Below, piece after piece: positions 26,101-33,520 of a DNA stretch of 64,000 bases. Source of the stretch: Dreissena polymorpha (lineage: Eukaryota > Mollusca > Bivalvia > Myida > Dreissenidae); the NCBI RefSeq assembly GCF_020536995.1, contig NC_068369.1, forward strand, positions 23,087,540 to 23,151,539. Reading direction: 5' to 3'. Position numbers and translations under genes: made by a program. Position 1 is the stretch's first letter; each line of letters begins with the position of its first letter. The notes below the pieces were generated by a model. The model worked only from the letters and a program-made list of their open reading frames with translations. It ran no database searches and was not told the origin of the DNA.

Positions 26101-29074
26101 GATATTAAACAGTAATTTACTTATTATCATTTCATCTTAAGACAAGATTTGTTTGACAGTGAGTGCTATTCAGAAAATTTGGTCTTTTTTGTCAGACATG
26201 TCAGACATGTCTTGTACAAAAGTGTGTGCTGGTATTGGCAACATTGACTGAGAGACTGTTACCAAACAGCATGCTTATAAATCCCATAGATTTATGATGA
26301 TTGTTATAATTAGCCTTGGTCTTGTAAAACTGGGCTTAATGCATGTGCAAAAAGTGTTTTACCATAAACCTGTGCACTTTGCAAAGTGTCTGGTATGACA
26401 CTCAACGCACATGCATTAAGCCCAGTTTTCCCAGGACTAGTCTAAAATTATTGTTAATTCATTTGAGTGTTTCTTCCAGCACCCTTACCCCACAGAAGAT
26501 TGCTAATTTGTTTGAGTGTTTCTTCCAGCACCCTTACCCCACAGAAGATTGCTTATTCATTTGAGTGTTTCTTCCAGCACCCTTACCCCACAGAAGATTG
26601 CTAATTCATTTGAGTGTTTCTTCCAGCACCCTTACCCCACAGAAGATTGCTAATTCATTTGAGTGTTTCTTCCAGCACCCTTACCCCACAGAAGATTGCT
26701 AATTCATTTGAGTGTTTCTTCCAGCACCCTTACCCCACAGAAGATTGCTAATTTATTTGAGTGTTTCTTCCAGCACCCTTACCTCACAGAAGATTGCTAA
26801 TTCATTTGAGTGTTTCTTCCAGCACCCTTACCCCACAGAAGATGAGAAGAAAGTGATCGCTCAACAGACCAACCTTACTCTTCTCCAAGTGAACAACTGG
26901 TACGTAACAATGTGAACATTTTTACCCTTTACCACTTAGATACTTATTTTGACGCATGTGTACTCCCTAAGGAAAGTTGCATTTAATTTTATACCTTTCT
27001 TACTAAATTCAAGTTTAAAACGCTTAATTTCCAACCCTGAGTTACTGATGTGCAGCAAACAGCATAAAACCTGAACAGACTGTGAGTTACTCGCAGGCTG
27101 TTCTGGTTTTATGCTGGTTGCAAAAGCCATTTTCACTTTGCTTCTTATGGGGAAAGTCATGTGGTCAGTGATTCATGCCCATCTCCCCCCCCCCCCCCCC
27201 ACCAAAATGAGTTATTTACTGACTGATAAATTAAAATGACTACATTAACTACCTTTTGTTCTTCAATGAATGACACTGCAAACCAATTATAGATGGATCC
27301 AGGTTTTTGTGTCAAAAATGTTCAGCTTCTTCCCAGCTTATATTAAAGGTTTAATTTCCAATCATTGAACATCACAAAAATTTTAATGGGTTCTTTAAAA
27401 AATCACTAACAAAAAATATGCATGCTTATTTATATAAAAAAACTTAAAGCTAAACATGTAATTTCAGATTGCGTTTATTGGAAAATTGTTTAAACTTATT
27501 TGATTAATTATTATGCTCCCCCCAAAAATTTTGGGGGGAGCATATAGTGGCTGCTTCGTCTGTCCGTCCGTGTGTCCGTCCGTCCGTGCACAATTTTTGT
27601 TCGGGCTATTTCTCAGCAATTAAAGACCGGAATTCAATGAAACTTTATGGGAAGCTTCACTACTAAGACGAGATGTGCATATTATAAGCCGGTTCTGGTC
27701 GGATTATTTTTCACAGATTTATGGCCCTTTGAAATTTTCCATTAACTGTACATATAGTGCAATTCTTGTCTGGGCTATTTCTCAGCAACTAATGACCGTA
27801 TTTCAATGAAACTTTATGGGAAACTTCACTACCAAGAGGAGATGTGCATATTATCAGTGGGTTCTGGTCGGATGATTTTTCACAGAGTTATGGCCCTTTG
27901 AAATTTTCTATAAAAAAATTATTGTCCCCCCAACTACTGTGCCCTCAAGACGTTTCCTTTTATCTGAATATATAGTGCAATATTGTGACAAAAAACATTT
28001 GGGGAGCATCACCCGTCTCCGACAGTTTCTTGTATAAACCTGTTATTTAGCATCTGTTTATTCATTGGATGTTGCCTTAAAAGAAACTGCTCTGTTAAGT
28101 GTTTTACTATGCAGGTTTATCAATGCTCGACGGCGAATTCTACAACCCATGTTAGAGGCTGGCAACCCAGACCAGTCGAAAACAAAGAAGCCAAAACCCC
28201 AGACCAAACCTCCCCAAAGGTTCTGGCCTTTTGGAACGACGTCTTCAGCTTCGAGCTTGACCTCCGGTCAGAAGACCGTGACAGCATCCCCTGGCAGCTA
28301 CTCATCCACACTTGTTGTGCCCACAGGGCCATGTATGTTGCTTTTGTTTAAGGCCATTTTTTTTATAGCCCATGCATTGAAGTTGAGTGGTGTATAATGG
28401 ATTGACAATTGACATTATTATGTTTTGTTTTCTTTCCTTAGCAATACACTTGTCTGCCAAAGCACACTTTTCAATGAACTACATTCAAACGTTCAAGAAT
28501 TATTCCTTATGATATGAAGTTGTGTAAATTAAACATTGCATAGATCATTCCCGTTTGTTGACTGAGAATTTCTATAACATTATCAAAATAAGTTATTACA
28601 CATAACAAGTTGCTGCTTCAAGTGGTATCTGTCTCTTCAGGCTTGCACTTTTTCATCTTGTATTGTGTTGCACATCTTATGGCATCATTCTATTTAAGTA
28701 CGTTTTGAACCAATTCTAAGTGAATTTAAAAAATGGTTTCTTCACTAAAAACATACAAACAATTATTTTTGTCAACTTAAAGGTCATTGTCATCCTAATT
28801 TGTTTTTAATTTTTTGTAGTCTTGGTCCAAATATAGACATATTCAATTTCTATAAGTTCCAGTGTATTGCGTGTAAGATTAATTTCGTTATTTTTTGTTT
28901 TCAGTGATCACAGCTGATGGTCAGATTGTTAGTTTCCAAGGAATTAACTTCTCAGGCATTCTGGGCGATATCAAACCGTCGTATCTCACGTCTGACGAAA
29001 CAAAAGACTCTAGTGACACAAACAACAACAGTCATAGTACAGACAATGATTCAAATGAGAATGACAAATCATGA
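2060..29074 (+). CDS. PKNOX1: PKNOX/PREP-type TALE homeodomain transcription factor, nine coding exons
   Basis: Nuclear TALE-class homeodomain protein. In other animals PKNOX/PREP proteins bind DNA with PBC (PBX/Extradenticle) partners and tune HOX output. Exons joined by phase: 2060-2132, 5901-5964, 12412-12583, 22067-22429, 23630-23753, 24326-24456, 26823-26899, 28115-28332, 28905-29074; together 464 codons including the stop, against about 436 residues in human PKNOX1 (from memory). Seen: MEIS-A box starting [16 protein letters not shown] (about residues 47-65), MEIS-B box starting [19 protein letters not shown] (about 104-132), a Q/T-rich linker, an acidic patch DSDDEDN, a TALE homeodomain from KRGVLPK to [13 protein letters not shown] (about 285-348) with the three-residue loop extension around HPYPTED, and the PKNOX-typical QRFWP just after it. 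PKNOX1 versus PKNOX2 cannot be decided. Exons 3-9 are firm; the exon 1/2 junction is tentative. Exons 5-7 have duplicated acceptors (see findings). Confidence 0.9.
2133..3955 (+). other. PKNOX intron 1, first part: nothing recognised
   Basis: AT-rich sequence without coding similarity or a recognised repeat. A missing exon of 3n+1 bases could lie in this intron if exon 2 really begins at 5857. Confidence 0.4.
3956..4237 (+). repeat. Family A hairpin/microsatellite element
   Basis: Head with a partial ATCGGGGG hairpin, a CTGTCTGTC microsatellite, one core unit (GATAGCAACTTGATATTTGG and AAGGTCATCCTTCAAG), then an end hairpin (GTGTTTCACAAACAC) and the terminal GCTCTTGTTTT. More copies at 18.8, 22.5, 42.0, 43.4 and 45.7 kb. 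Confidence 0.75.
4288..4472 (+). repeat. Family H TTAA-flanked MITE, 3'-decayed copy
   Basis: Starts TTAACCCATTCCCACTTAG and carries the central hairpin AAACAGCATAAAACC / TGCTGTTTGC. The right end is decayed (AGTGGTAAAATAA). Better copies lie at 24708, 29376 and 32387. Confidence 0.6.
4722..5036 (+). repeat. Family B hairpin/microsatellite element
   Basis: Head ATGCCCTTGAAGGAGGGCAT, a CCGTCTGTCCGTC microsatellite, a core with GTGACCTTGACCTTGAAC, an end hairpin (TCATCCTATGGTGA) and terminal CAGCTCTTGTTTTT. Other copies lie at 15.0 and 53.8 kb, both reversed. Confidence 0.75.
5037..5900 (+). other. PKNOX intron 1, last part: nothing recognised
   Basis: AT-rich; no repeat or conserved reading frame other than the possible 5' extension of exon 2 from 5857. 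Confidence 0.4.
5901..5964 (+). CDS. PKNOX1: PKNOX exon 2
   Basis: Encodes [20 protein letters not shown] and ends in phase 2 at AA/gtaaaa, so codon 46 (Asn) is split. DKNAIYN matches vertebrate DKQAIYR just before HPLFPL. The acceptor at 5900 keeps frame with exon 1. A stronger-looking acceptor (tttcag, exon start 5857) would add the frame [15 protein letters not shown] but then needs another upstream exon of 3n+1 bases. Confidence 0.65.
6352..6389. repeat. Left 38-bp target-site duplication of the LINE
   Basis: Begins AAATGTGTGTAATACAGTGG and ends CTGCATCAGTCAC; identical over 38 bp to 10106-10143. The rest of the family D array does not contain this sequence. Confidence 0.8.
6390..10105 (-). 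mobile_element. R2-superclade non-LTR retrotransposon (LINE), near full length
   Basis: A 3716-bp insertion on the minus strand bounded by identical 38-bp direct repeats (6352-6389 and 10106-10143), best read as a target-site duplication. About 205 bp of 5' UTR precede one long ORF. The 3' end (at 6390) is a TGATGATGTTG tail, not poly(A). Gene order zinc finger, reverse transcriptase, CCHC, restriction-like endonuclease is that of the R2/NeSL/HERO group; HERO-like is my best guess. A long ORF with one internal stop and a perfect duplication imply a recent insertion. It lies antisense in PKNOX intron 2. Confidence 0.85.
6487..9900 (-). CDS. LINE polyprotein: zinc finger, reverse transcriptase, restriction-like endonuclease
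   Basis: Nicks target DNA and reverse-transcribes the element RNA (family role). Open from ATG at 9900 for 940 codons to a single in-frame TAA at 7078-7080, then open in the same frame to 6487, about 1137 codons in all. Seen: N-terminal Cys/His finger ([18 protein letters not shown] then C, about residues 34-55), a basic coiled-coil stretch (about 205-265), RT motifs [15 protein letters not shown] (about 349-363), [15 protein letters not shown] (about 479-493) and the catalytic FMDD (583-586), CCHC motif [17 protein letters not shown] near 920-935, then, past the stop, [11 protein letters not shown] and an endonuclease core RPDIVIWS...MIELTIPW of PD-(D/E)xK type. The stop separates the endonuclease from the RT, so this copy probably cannot move as it stands. 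Confidence 0.85.
10106..10143. repeat. Right 38-bp target-site duplication of the LINE
   Basis: Perfect copy of 6352-6389 at the 5' end of the LINE. Family D sequence resumes just after it (AATAGGTCAAATAATAG). Confidence 0.8.
11399..12101. mobile_element. Candidate TIR element of about 700 bp
   Basis: GGCTATAGATAAC at the left (about 11400) is inverted as GTTATCTATAGCC at the right (about 12089-12101). The inside is AT-rich with a CACCCCC-rich left part and a 141-codon minus-strand frame (11559-11984) that I do not recognise. No target duplication is clear. Confidence 0.35.
12412..12583 (+). CDS. PKNOX1: PKNOX exon 3 (MEIS-A box)
   Basis: One base plus 57 codons, from [19 protein letters not shown] to NADVDNL. 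Acceptor ttccag, donor ttg/gtaatg. It encodes the first PBC-interaction helix of the MEIS/PKNOX N-terminal domain. Confidence 0.93.
14468..14956 (-). pseudogene. HIRAN-like small ORF inside the pogo-like transposon
   Basis: Reading frame [14 protein letters not shown] ... to EEGGGVVLP, about 162 codons, with one in-frame TAG at 14771-14773. A good 3' splice site (catcttcag, exon start 14962) precedes the ATG. Seen: the pattern RExxNxxDxxAxxV as [15 protein letters not shown], then [15 protein letters not shown] and [10 protein letters not shown]. That order matches the core of HIRAN-like domains (from memory: a DNA-end-binding fold in HLTF and in many uncharacterised cnidarian and mollusc proteins). 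Same strand as the transposase and downstream of it, both inside the same TIRs. A host gene fragment captured by the transposon is the alternative. Confidence 0.5.
15040..15309 (-). repeat. Family B element, nested in the pogo-like transposon
   Basis: Reversed copy with TTTCGAAACCTAAACAC, a GACGGACAGACAGACAG microsatellite and the head hairpin ATGCCCACC...GGGGGCAT at the right end. The CTTGT end is decayed. Confidence 0.6.
15476..15622. mobile_element. 147-bp foldback MITE with perfect 41-bp arms
   Basis: ATAGAATATTATGTGAGTTT... at 15476-15516 is exactly inverted at 15582-15622 (41/41 by eye), with a 65-bp GC-richer loop. Perfect arms imply recent insertion or a constraint on pairing. Confidence 0.75.
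15878..17823 (-). pseudogene. pogo/Tigger-type DDE transposase with C-terminal PHD finger, frame-broken
   Basis: Cuts and pastes the element (family role; CENP-B, JRK and TIGD proteins are relatives). ATG at 17823 ([12 protein letters not shown]) follows a good 3' splice site tttttatttcag. Seen in order: basic N-terminus, helix-turn-helix region ([19 protein letters not shown]), CENP-B-like HTH ([19 protein letters not shown] ... [12 protein letters not shown]), then DDE core with D in [10 protein letters not shown] in LIMDSVSSH and D in [14 protein letters not shown], a DD35D spacing by my count. After a long basic linker comes a PHD-type finger: [28 protein letters not shown]. Frame changes: near 16985-17000 a GGAT tandem appears one unit short (4 bp); another near 16700-16740; another between 16506 and 16375. 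The PHD part (15878-16375) could be mistaken for a separate gene. Confidence 0.8.
18470..18600 (-). promoter_or_regulatory. Candidate promoter/first exon of the transposase, copy 1
   Basis: On the minus strand: GCGATTGGAGACAGGACCTC (ATTGG is an inverted CCAAT box), CACGT, then an exon-like end CTGTCCCAG/gtacat with a good donor. The element's coding ATG follows a free acceptor at 17838, so this looks like an untranslated first exon. A diverged sister copy lies at 19071-19170. Confidence 0.4.
18783..19052 (-). repeat. Family A element, nested in the pogo-like transposon
   Basis: Reversed single-unit copy: GATGTGTTTGTCAGAAACAC end, CTTGAAGGATGACCTTGACC core, a GACAGACAGACAG microsatellite, head hairpin ending CCGGGGGCATAAAAA. 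Confidence 0.7.
19071..19170 (-). promoter_or_regulatory. Candidate promoter/first exon of the transposase, copy 2
   Basis: On the minus strand: GTGATTGGAGGCGGGC, GGGACCTCTCATCC, CACGTCATTGGCGTCC, ending ACAGTCCCAG/gtacat. It shares the inverted CCAAT box, GGACCTCT, CACGT and donor with 18470-18600; a family A insertion lies between the two. Confidence 0.4.
20170..20530. repeat. C-run/T-run minisatellite, first array
   Basis: Irregular units of about 80-90 bp: a C-run, AATTTTTTTTT, ATCTAATAAATTACC, CCCCACATTATACC. Part of the family G element. The proline-rich frames across it are artefacts of the C-runs. Confidence 0.7.
20921..21890 (+). repeat. Family G element, second copy with longer C/T minisatellite
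   Basis: Starts inside a unit (CTTGTTTACCAACATCACCC), runs through the C/T minisatellite at about 21330-21790 with long C-runs, and ends TGACAGCTCTTGTTT. It lacks the head hairpin. The 20630-20920 gap between the copies is unassigned. Confidence 0.7.
22067..22429 (+). CDS. PKNOX1: PKNOX exon 4 (MEIS-B box and linker)
   Basis: 121 codons between phase-0 junctions. Starts [19 protein letters not shown], continues [18 protein letters not shown], then a Q/T/G-rich linker ending GLVAQPVQ before donor gtgggt. The first half is nearly identical to vertebrate PREP; the linker is the expected low-complexity transactivation region. Confidence 0.95.
22447..22778 (+). repeat. Family A element in PKNOX intron 4
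   Basis: Starts within 20 bases of the exon 4 donor: decayed head (TTTTATGTCCACGG), CTGTCTGTCAGTCC, core with GATAGCAACTTGATATGTGG, end hairpin GTGTTTCTGACAAACAC and CTCTTGTTTTC. Confidence 0.65.
23239..23629 (+). repeat. 62-bp minisatellite ending at the PKNOX exon 5 acceptor
   Basis: Six imperfect units (TTTATCCATTTATGTAACTG, GAAATGCTTTACAAGCC, AAAGGTGTAGAGTGTGTTTA) of about 53-71 bp starting near 23239, 23305, 23358, 23421, 23492 and 23553. A seventh start at 23615 becomes TTTATCCATTTCAG, the acceptor itself. Confidence 0.8.
23630..23753 (+). CDS. PKNOX1: PKNOX exon 5 (linker)
   Basis: 41 codons plus one base, [17 protein letters not shown] through SSSAHHTT. The acceptor tttatccatttcag is the truncated next unit of a minisatellite of about 62 bp that fills the end of the intron. 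Donor cta/gtaagc. Confidence 0.85.
24179..24372 (+). repeat. 107-bp duplication of the PKNOX exon 6 acceptor and exon head
   Basis: AATATTTGTTAATATCCATG through CTTTGACCAATCTGAGC appears at 24179-24265 and again at 24286-24372. The upstream copy keeps an AG (ctttaag) and the exon-like frame [11 protein letters not shown] but runs to TAA before any homeodomain codon. Confidence 0.85.
24326..24456 (+). CDS. PKNOX1: PKNOX exon 6 (acidic patch, homeodomain helix 1)
   Basis: Two bases plus 43 codons, [16 protein letters not shown] then [16 protein letters not shown] and KTWLFQHIV. Donor gtg/gtgggt keeps phase 0 and the residue count of the TALE loop. The exon start and its upstream intron also occur 107 bp earlier as a decayed copy. 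Confidence 0.92.
24708..24950 (+). mobile_element. Family H MITE with TTAA ends (piggyBac-like)
   Basis: TTAACCCTTTATCC ... GTGGTAAAGGGTTAA: TTAA at both ends and CCCTTTA inverted repeats, as in piggyBac-type elements. The central hairpin pairs AAACAGCATAAAACCTGAA with its inverse. Confidence 0.65.
25140..25459 (-). mobile_element. tRNA-derived SINE
   Basis: On the minus strand the head reads GGGGACAGTGGTCTAGTGGT (A box) and CTGGTTCAAATCCCGC (B box). The acceptor arm does not close, so it is not a tRNA gene. Body follows with CACCCAGGTGTATAAATGGG. The far end of the body, near 25140, is approximate. Confidence 0.7.
25561..25797 (-). mobile_element. Family H MITE, reversed copy
   Basis: TTAATCCTTTACCACTTAT at the left, GAGTGGGAAAGGATTA at the right, central hairpin CAGCATAAAACCTGAACAG / CTGTTCTGGTTTTATGCTG. 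Confidence 0.65.
26322..26436. mobile_element. Family I palindromic MITE, short copy
   Basis: AAAACTGGGCTTAATGCATG is inverted as CATGCATTAAGCCCAGTTTT around a short core. It sits just upstream of the exon 7 acceptor array. Confidence 0.65.
26453..26843 (+). repeat. 8 x 49-bp array of splice acceptor plus exon head, PKNOX exon 7
   Basis: Each unit reads ATTTGAGTGTTTCTTCCAG followed by CACCCTTACCCCACAGAAGA. AG ends lie at 26479, 26528, 26577, 26626, 26675, 26724, 26773 and 26822, exactly 49 bp apart; the last is the true acceptor. Units differ by only one to three bases. After HPYPTED each decoy reads Cys-stop, or CLFI-stop in unit 2. Confidence 0.95.
26823..26899 (+). CDS. PKNOX1: PKNOX exon 7 (homeodomain loop, helix 2, start of helix 3)
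   Basis: 25 codons plus two bases: [25 protein letters not shown] and the first two bases of Trp. Donor ctg/gtacgt. Its acceptor and first 21 bases are repeated seven times immediately upstream at a 49-bp period; this copy is the only one that reads on into EKK. Confidence 0.95.
26924..27160 (-). mobile_element. Family H MITE, reversed copy next to PKNOX exon 7
   Basis: TACCCTTTACCACTTAG to TATGGGGAAAG with the same central hairpin; ends decayed. A run of C follows at 27187-27202. Confidence 0.6.
27511..28033 (+). repeat. Family C hairpin/microsatellite element
   Basis: Head hairpin TGCTCCCCCC / GGGGGGAGCA, a TGTCCGTCCG microsatellite, core units with TATTTCTCAGCAA, AACTTTATGGGAA and TTATGGCCCTTTGAAA, end hairpin CCGTCTCCGACAG, terminal TTTCTTGT. 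Confidence 0.75.
28115..28332 (+). CDS. PKNOX1: PKNOX exon 8 (homeodomain helix 3 and QRFWP)
   Basis: Completes the recognition helix (W)[13 protein letters not shown], then a Lys/Pro/Gln stretch, the family hallmark PPQRFWPFG and a Ser/Thr-rich tail. Acceptor tatgcag; donor ccat/gtatgt in phase 1. Confidence 0.93.
28905..29074 (+). CDS. PKNOX1: PKNOX exon 9 (C-terminus and stop)
   Basis: Two bases plus 55 codons and TGA at 29072-29074. Encodes [17 protein letters not shown] and ends in a Ser/Thr/Asp/Asn-rich acidic tail, the usual PKNOX end. Acceptor tgttttcag. Confidence 0.88.
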
Positions 29075-29274
29075 CAGTCTGTATTTACATGCATTCAAAC
29101 TATATGTTGACATTTCATCATGTTCATTTATATTTATTCATTTAAATGGATATTTTTGTCCATTAAATGAGTATGGTACAAACGATGATCCCAGTCAAAT
29201 TATTCTTACATTATTGCAGGATTTGTTTTTTAATCCAAAAAAATGTTTTAAACTAATTTACAGGATGAATATTT

Positions 29275-29280
29275 AATAAA
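29275..29280 (+). terminator. PKNOX polyadenylation signal
   Basis: AATAAA 200 bases after the PKNOX stop codon, in AT-rich 3' UTR. A second AATAAA follows near 29370, just before a TTAA-flanked MITE. Confidence 0.6.
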
Positions 29281-29375
29281 CATCTGTGTTTTCATTGAGT
29301 GTGGCTCAAATATGATGTGTGCTTAGTTTCTTACTGAAATTCAGTGTTTTGTGGCTATGATTTAAAAGCAATAAA

Positions 29376-29609
29376 TTAACCCTTTCCCACTCAGAAGCAA
29401 AGTTAAAATGGCTATGTGCAAACAGCATAAAACCAGAACAGCCTGCGAGTAACACGCAGTCTGTTCAGTTTTATGCTGTTTGCCACTCATCAGTATCTAA
29501 GAGTTGGAAATGAAGCCTTTAAAATTTGAATCTAGTAAGAAGTCATTATTTAAATTTAACTTTCTAAGGCACTACAAATGTGTCCAAATATGTAAGTGGT
29601 AAAGCGTAA
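29376..29609 (+). mobile_element. Family H MITE just downstream of PKNOX
   Basis: TTAACCCTTTCCCACTCAG at the left, AAGTGGTAAAGCG at the right, central hairpin present. It lies about 100 bp past the PKNOX poly(A) signal. Confidence 0.65.
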
Positions 29610-29930
29610 ATCAGTCTATTTAAAATTCTCAGTTCAAAATTAAGGAAAATATAGAACAAAATGTCTTTGATGATTGTACTTCATGTAGAGTTAGAGACAT
29701 TGTAACACATCAATATAAAGATATTGATGTGATCAATTGGAACATTATACTTGTTATTTTGCTCTTTACATGCTAAACTTTATCTTTACACAAACTTTTT
29801 TGCTTAAAGGGTAAATTTATTACGATTTAATGTTACCATGCTGAAGAGTTATAAACAAAACATTAATGTGCTATATTTGTGCTGTGATTGGGAAAAACTT
29901 TTGTATGAGAACATGGTAGTTCTATCATTT

Positions 29931-30464
29931 TTATGCTCTCCCCAAATTTTTTTGGGGGGAGCATATAGTCGCCTATTTGTCTGTCCGTGTGTGTGTCTGT
30001 CTGTCTGTCCATCCGTGCACAATTTTTGTTCGGGCTATTTCTCAGCAATTAATGACCGGAATTCAATTAAACTTTATGGGAAGCTTCACTACCAAGAGGA
30101 GATGTGCATAAAATCAGCCGGTTCTGGTCGGATGATTTTTCACAGAGTTATGGCCCTTTGAAATTTTCCATTAACTGTACATATAGTGCAATTCTTGTCC
30201 CCCCAACTACTGACTGGAATTAAATGAAGCTTTATGGGAAGCTTAACTACCTTGAGGAGATGCGCATGTTATTTGTGGGTTCTGGTTAGATGATTTATTG
30301 AGAGAGTTATGGCCCTTTGAAATTGTTAAGTTGCTAAACCATCCATCGTATTATTTTGTCCAAAGTTATGCCCCTCAAGACGTTTCCTTTTATCTGAATA
30401 TATAGAGCAATATTGTGACAAAAAAAACTTTGGGGAGCATCACCCGTCTCCGACGGTTTCTTGT
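29931..30464 (+). repeat. Family C element, second copy
   Basis: Same head hairpin (TGCTCTCCCCAAA / TTTGGGGGGAGCA), GTCTGTCTGTCTGTCC, core units, CCGTCTCCGACGG and TTTCTTGTT end as at 27511. Confidence 0.75.
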
Positions 30465-32386
30465 TATTTATTATGTTAATCCAGATTGTAAATGTAACTA
30501 ATGCGACAAAAGCTATTGAGGCTTATGCAAGTTTGTCTCTTTCACTTCAATGTGTACTAAGATTAATGAGTATCTGGATTTTGATGTAAGTACATGGCTT
30601 GTGTTTTGCTATGATTTTGCAAATATCCAATGCCCTTCTTAATTAGTTATGATGTTGTCATACTAGTATTGGAGATGGTCTTAAGTGTAATATGCCTTTT
30701 TGATTTTTTATATGCTATTGTATATTCTATGCAGGTATATATATTTGTTTTGTGTCAAATTTACAATAAGTGTGTGGAACTCTAAAAAGAGAATTTGTAA
30801 AAATCTTGTGCAATAATATTTTAAACTTTTTCAGACAAAGTCTGTTCTTATGCGTAACATTACCTTTTATCTTATCCTACTATTGTTTGAAGCTGTATGT
30901 TTTGTAATTTTGAAAGGTTAGTTGTCTTTGTTGCAGGTTAGTGTTGAAATATTTGTAACTACTTTTAGTGCCCTACCGGTTTTATGGGAGGTAATTATCA
31001 GTTCAGCCTCTGTCTGTGTCTGTTCATCGCAAAAAATCTTTATCACGCTTTTAATTAAAAGTAATAAAGCCGGGTTGATCAAATTTGGTACTAGTATTGT
31101 GGATTAGGGGCCATATGTGGATTTATAGTAATATGCATTTTATATCAGTTTCTATGACTATTTGGCCTTCTGTATGTCTGTCTGAAATTTTTTTATTTGC
31201 AGTTACTCTAAAAAACAAGAGATATATTCACGAAACTATATTTGAAGTTACAGTGTCAAATGGGGAATATGCACATTTTTTTTTTGTCTGACAAACATTT
31301 GTTTGCAATGATTTTAGAAATACATGTAATTGAAAACTGTTATCTGGATCATGTGCTACCTAAAAAAGCACTGAGGCAGGATGTTGAAACTGGGTTTAAA
31401 ATACAAATTTCTGATTGCTATGGTATTCAAAATCTGGATTCTGTGCTTATTAAAAAAGTACTGAGGCAAGTGAAGGAAACTGGGTTTAAAATCCATATTT
31501 GTGGTTTCTATGGTTAAACAAATAATTGAAAAATGAAATTGTGATCCTGCCATTACTTAATCGATGAATTGATAAAATTATTGAGACAATGCTCTTACTC
31601 CAACCGCATTAATCAGGTAGAAGTTTTGCTTGTGACAAAAGCTCGTTTTAAATTTGTTAAATAAATATTTTTAAATTTTTATCAATGAAGCATTTGTATC
31701 GTTACTATTTTTGCTTTAATTAAGATCATAGAAAGTTATGTCAAGTGTTATTGAATAATTCCATCAAGTTGTCTAACTATTAGAAAAGAATGCTTATATC
31801 AATTGCATTTGTCATTTAATTTTATTAAATGAAAGTTTAATGGAGTGCCTTATGTTTATATTTAATGGATATATTTAACATCACCAAAATGTGATGGACT
31901 TGATTAAGCAGATATGTACCGGTATTTAAATTGCTGTGCTTTACATAGTGAATACATGTATATGAATATATTGGATTCTAATTGAAAGTCACACGGAATT
32001 TCTGCAAGTTTGTCTTCAGTGTTGAACATTTGATTTGATGTAAAAAGAACACAAGGCCAATAATTTTATTACAACTTTTAACCCAGTTATGACATATAAT
32101 ATATGTTTTGTTTTTAATACTAGTACTTGTATGTACAATCACGGAGCGTATATCTCATCTAGAGTCCGTGGTACAATGAAAAGCTGTTAAGCTTTTGTTT
32201 TTAATACTAGTAATTGTATGTACAATGAAAAGCTGTTAAACTTTGATATTTACGGTATATGTGTTAGTGTTGTGGTATCTGTTTTATTGCTATGCAATAA
32301 TACAACTTTGTTATGCATTGGTTGGGAGGGTATTTGAAACAAAAATATATATATACAACTGTAATTGGGCTTGTTTTGCAATGTCC
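30465..32386. other. Intergenic DNA between PKNOX and CFAP91, left part
   Basis: AT-rich. Contains a two-unit tandem duplication at about 31339-31516 (units with AAAAAAGCACTGAGGCAGG / AAAAAAGTACTGAGGCAAG) and short direct repeats at 32100-32240 (TTGTTTTTAATACTAGTA). No gene recognised. Confidence 0.5.
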
Positions 32387-32614
32387 TTAACCCTTTCCCA
32401 CTCAGAAGCGAAGTTAAAATGGCTATGTGCAAACAGCATAAAACCAGAACAGCCTGGGAGTAACTCGCAGTCTGTTAAGGTTTTATGCTGTTTGCTGCTC
32501 ATAAGTATCTAAGGGTTAGAAATGAAACCTTTAAAACTTGAATTTAGTAAGAAAGGTCTTTAATTAAATTTACCTTTACAAATGCGTCAAAATAGGTATT
32601 TAGTAATGGGCTTA
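32387..32614 (+). mobile_element. Family H MITE
   Basis: TTAACCCTTTCCCACTCAG to AATGGGCTTAA with the central hairpin; the right terminal repeat is diverged. Confidence 0.6.
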
Positions 32615-32825
32615 ACAATTCTTTACTTCTTGCCAGGCATTCTATATCAGTTGCTATTGGGCTGAATTGTAAGTTTAGGGTTCATGCATTCAAATCCAAC
32701 CCTAGTCGAAGATCTTTGTAGGTGTTTGCAATTAAATTGTTTCTCCACTGTACTGTTGATTCAAATAGGATGTTTGTCTATTCCTGGTGTGTGTGCATTA
32801 AGTAGTTGTAAAATTTGTGGATTCA

Positions 32826-33135
32826 TTATACCCCCACAAACGAAGTTTAGGGGGGTATATAGGAGTGAACTTGTTGGTCTGTCAGTCGGTCGGTCCGTAT
32901 TAAGTGTCTGCTCTCTAATTCAAGTAGTTTTCATCCAATCTTCACCAAACTTGGCCAGAAGTTGTATCTAGATGATGTCTAGGTCAAGTTTGAATATTGG
33001 TCATGCCAGGTCAAAAACTAGGTCACTGGGTCACTTAGTGCATTTTAAACATCACCATATTGTCTGCTCTCTAATTCACGTAGTTTTCATCCGATCTTCA
33101 CCAAACTTGGTCAGAAGTTGTATCTAGTTTTATTT
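32826..33135 (+). repeat. Family F hairpin element, truncated
   Basis: Head hairpin ATACCCCCACAAAC / TAGGGGGGTAT, a GTCGGTCGGTCCGT microsatellite and two core units with TTCATCCAATCTTCACC and AGAAGTTGTATCTAG. No CTTGTT end is found. Confidence 0.65.
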
Positions 33136-33520
33136 CCTTGACAAGAAGTTTTGTGGATTGATAGGCCTAAATTGTTGGCCATTAAATGCGTATATTTTTT
33201 AATTATCTTTAATACAATATTTCAGACATCGCCATTTGTTGAACATTTGTTTTATATTGTAACTGACCCACAACAATTAGTGTTAATAAATCTGTTCGTT
33301 CCCATGAACAAAGATTGGCTAAGTTTGCTCCATAATGGTCTTACTTGGTGATATGATTGTACTACTTTTAGGACCGTTAGAGGTCTAAAAATGGCTTACG
33401 CAGTCCTGGCGTTCTGTTTATCAATTAGAAATGGTCTTAAACTGACCCGGCAACATCCAAAATGATTAACCTCATAGGACTACTAAAACCCTGCTGTACA
33501 AGTAATTAGTACAAGATTTG

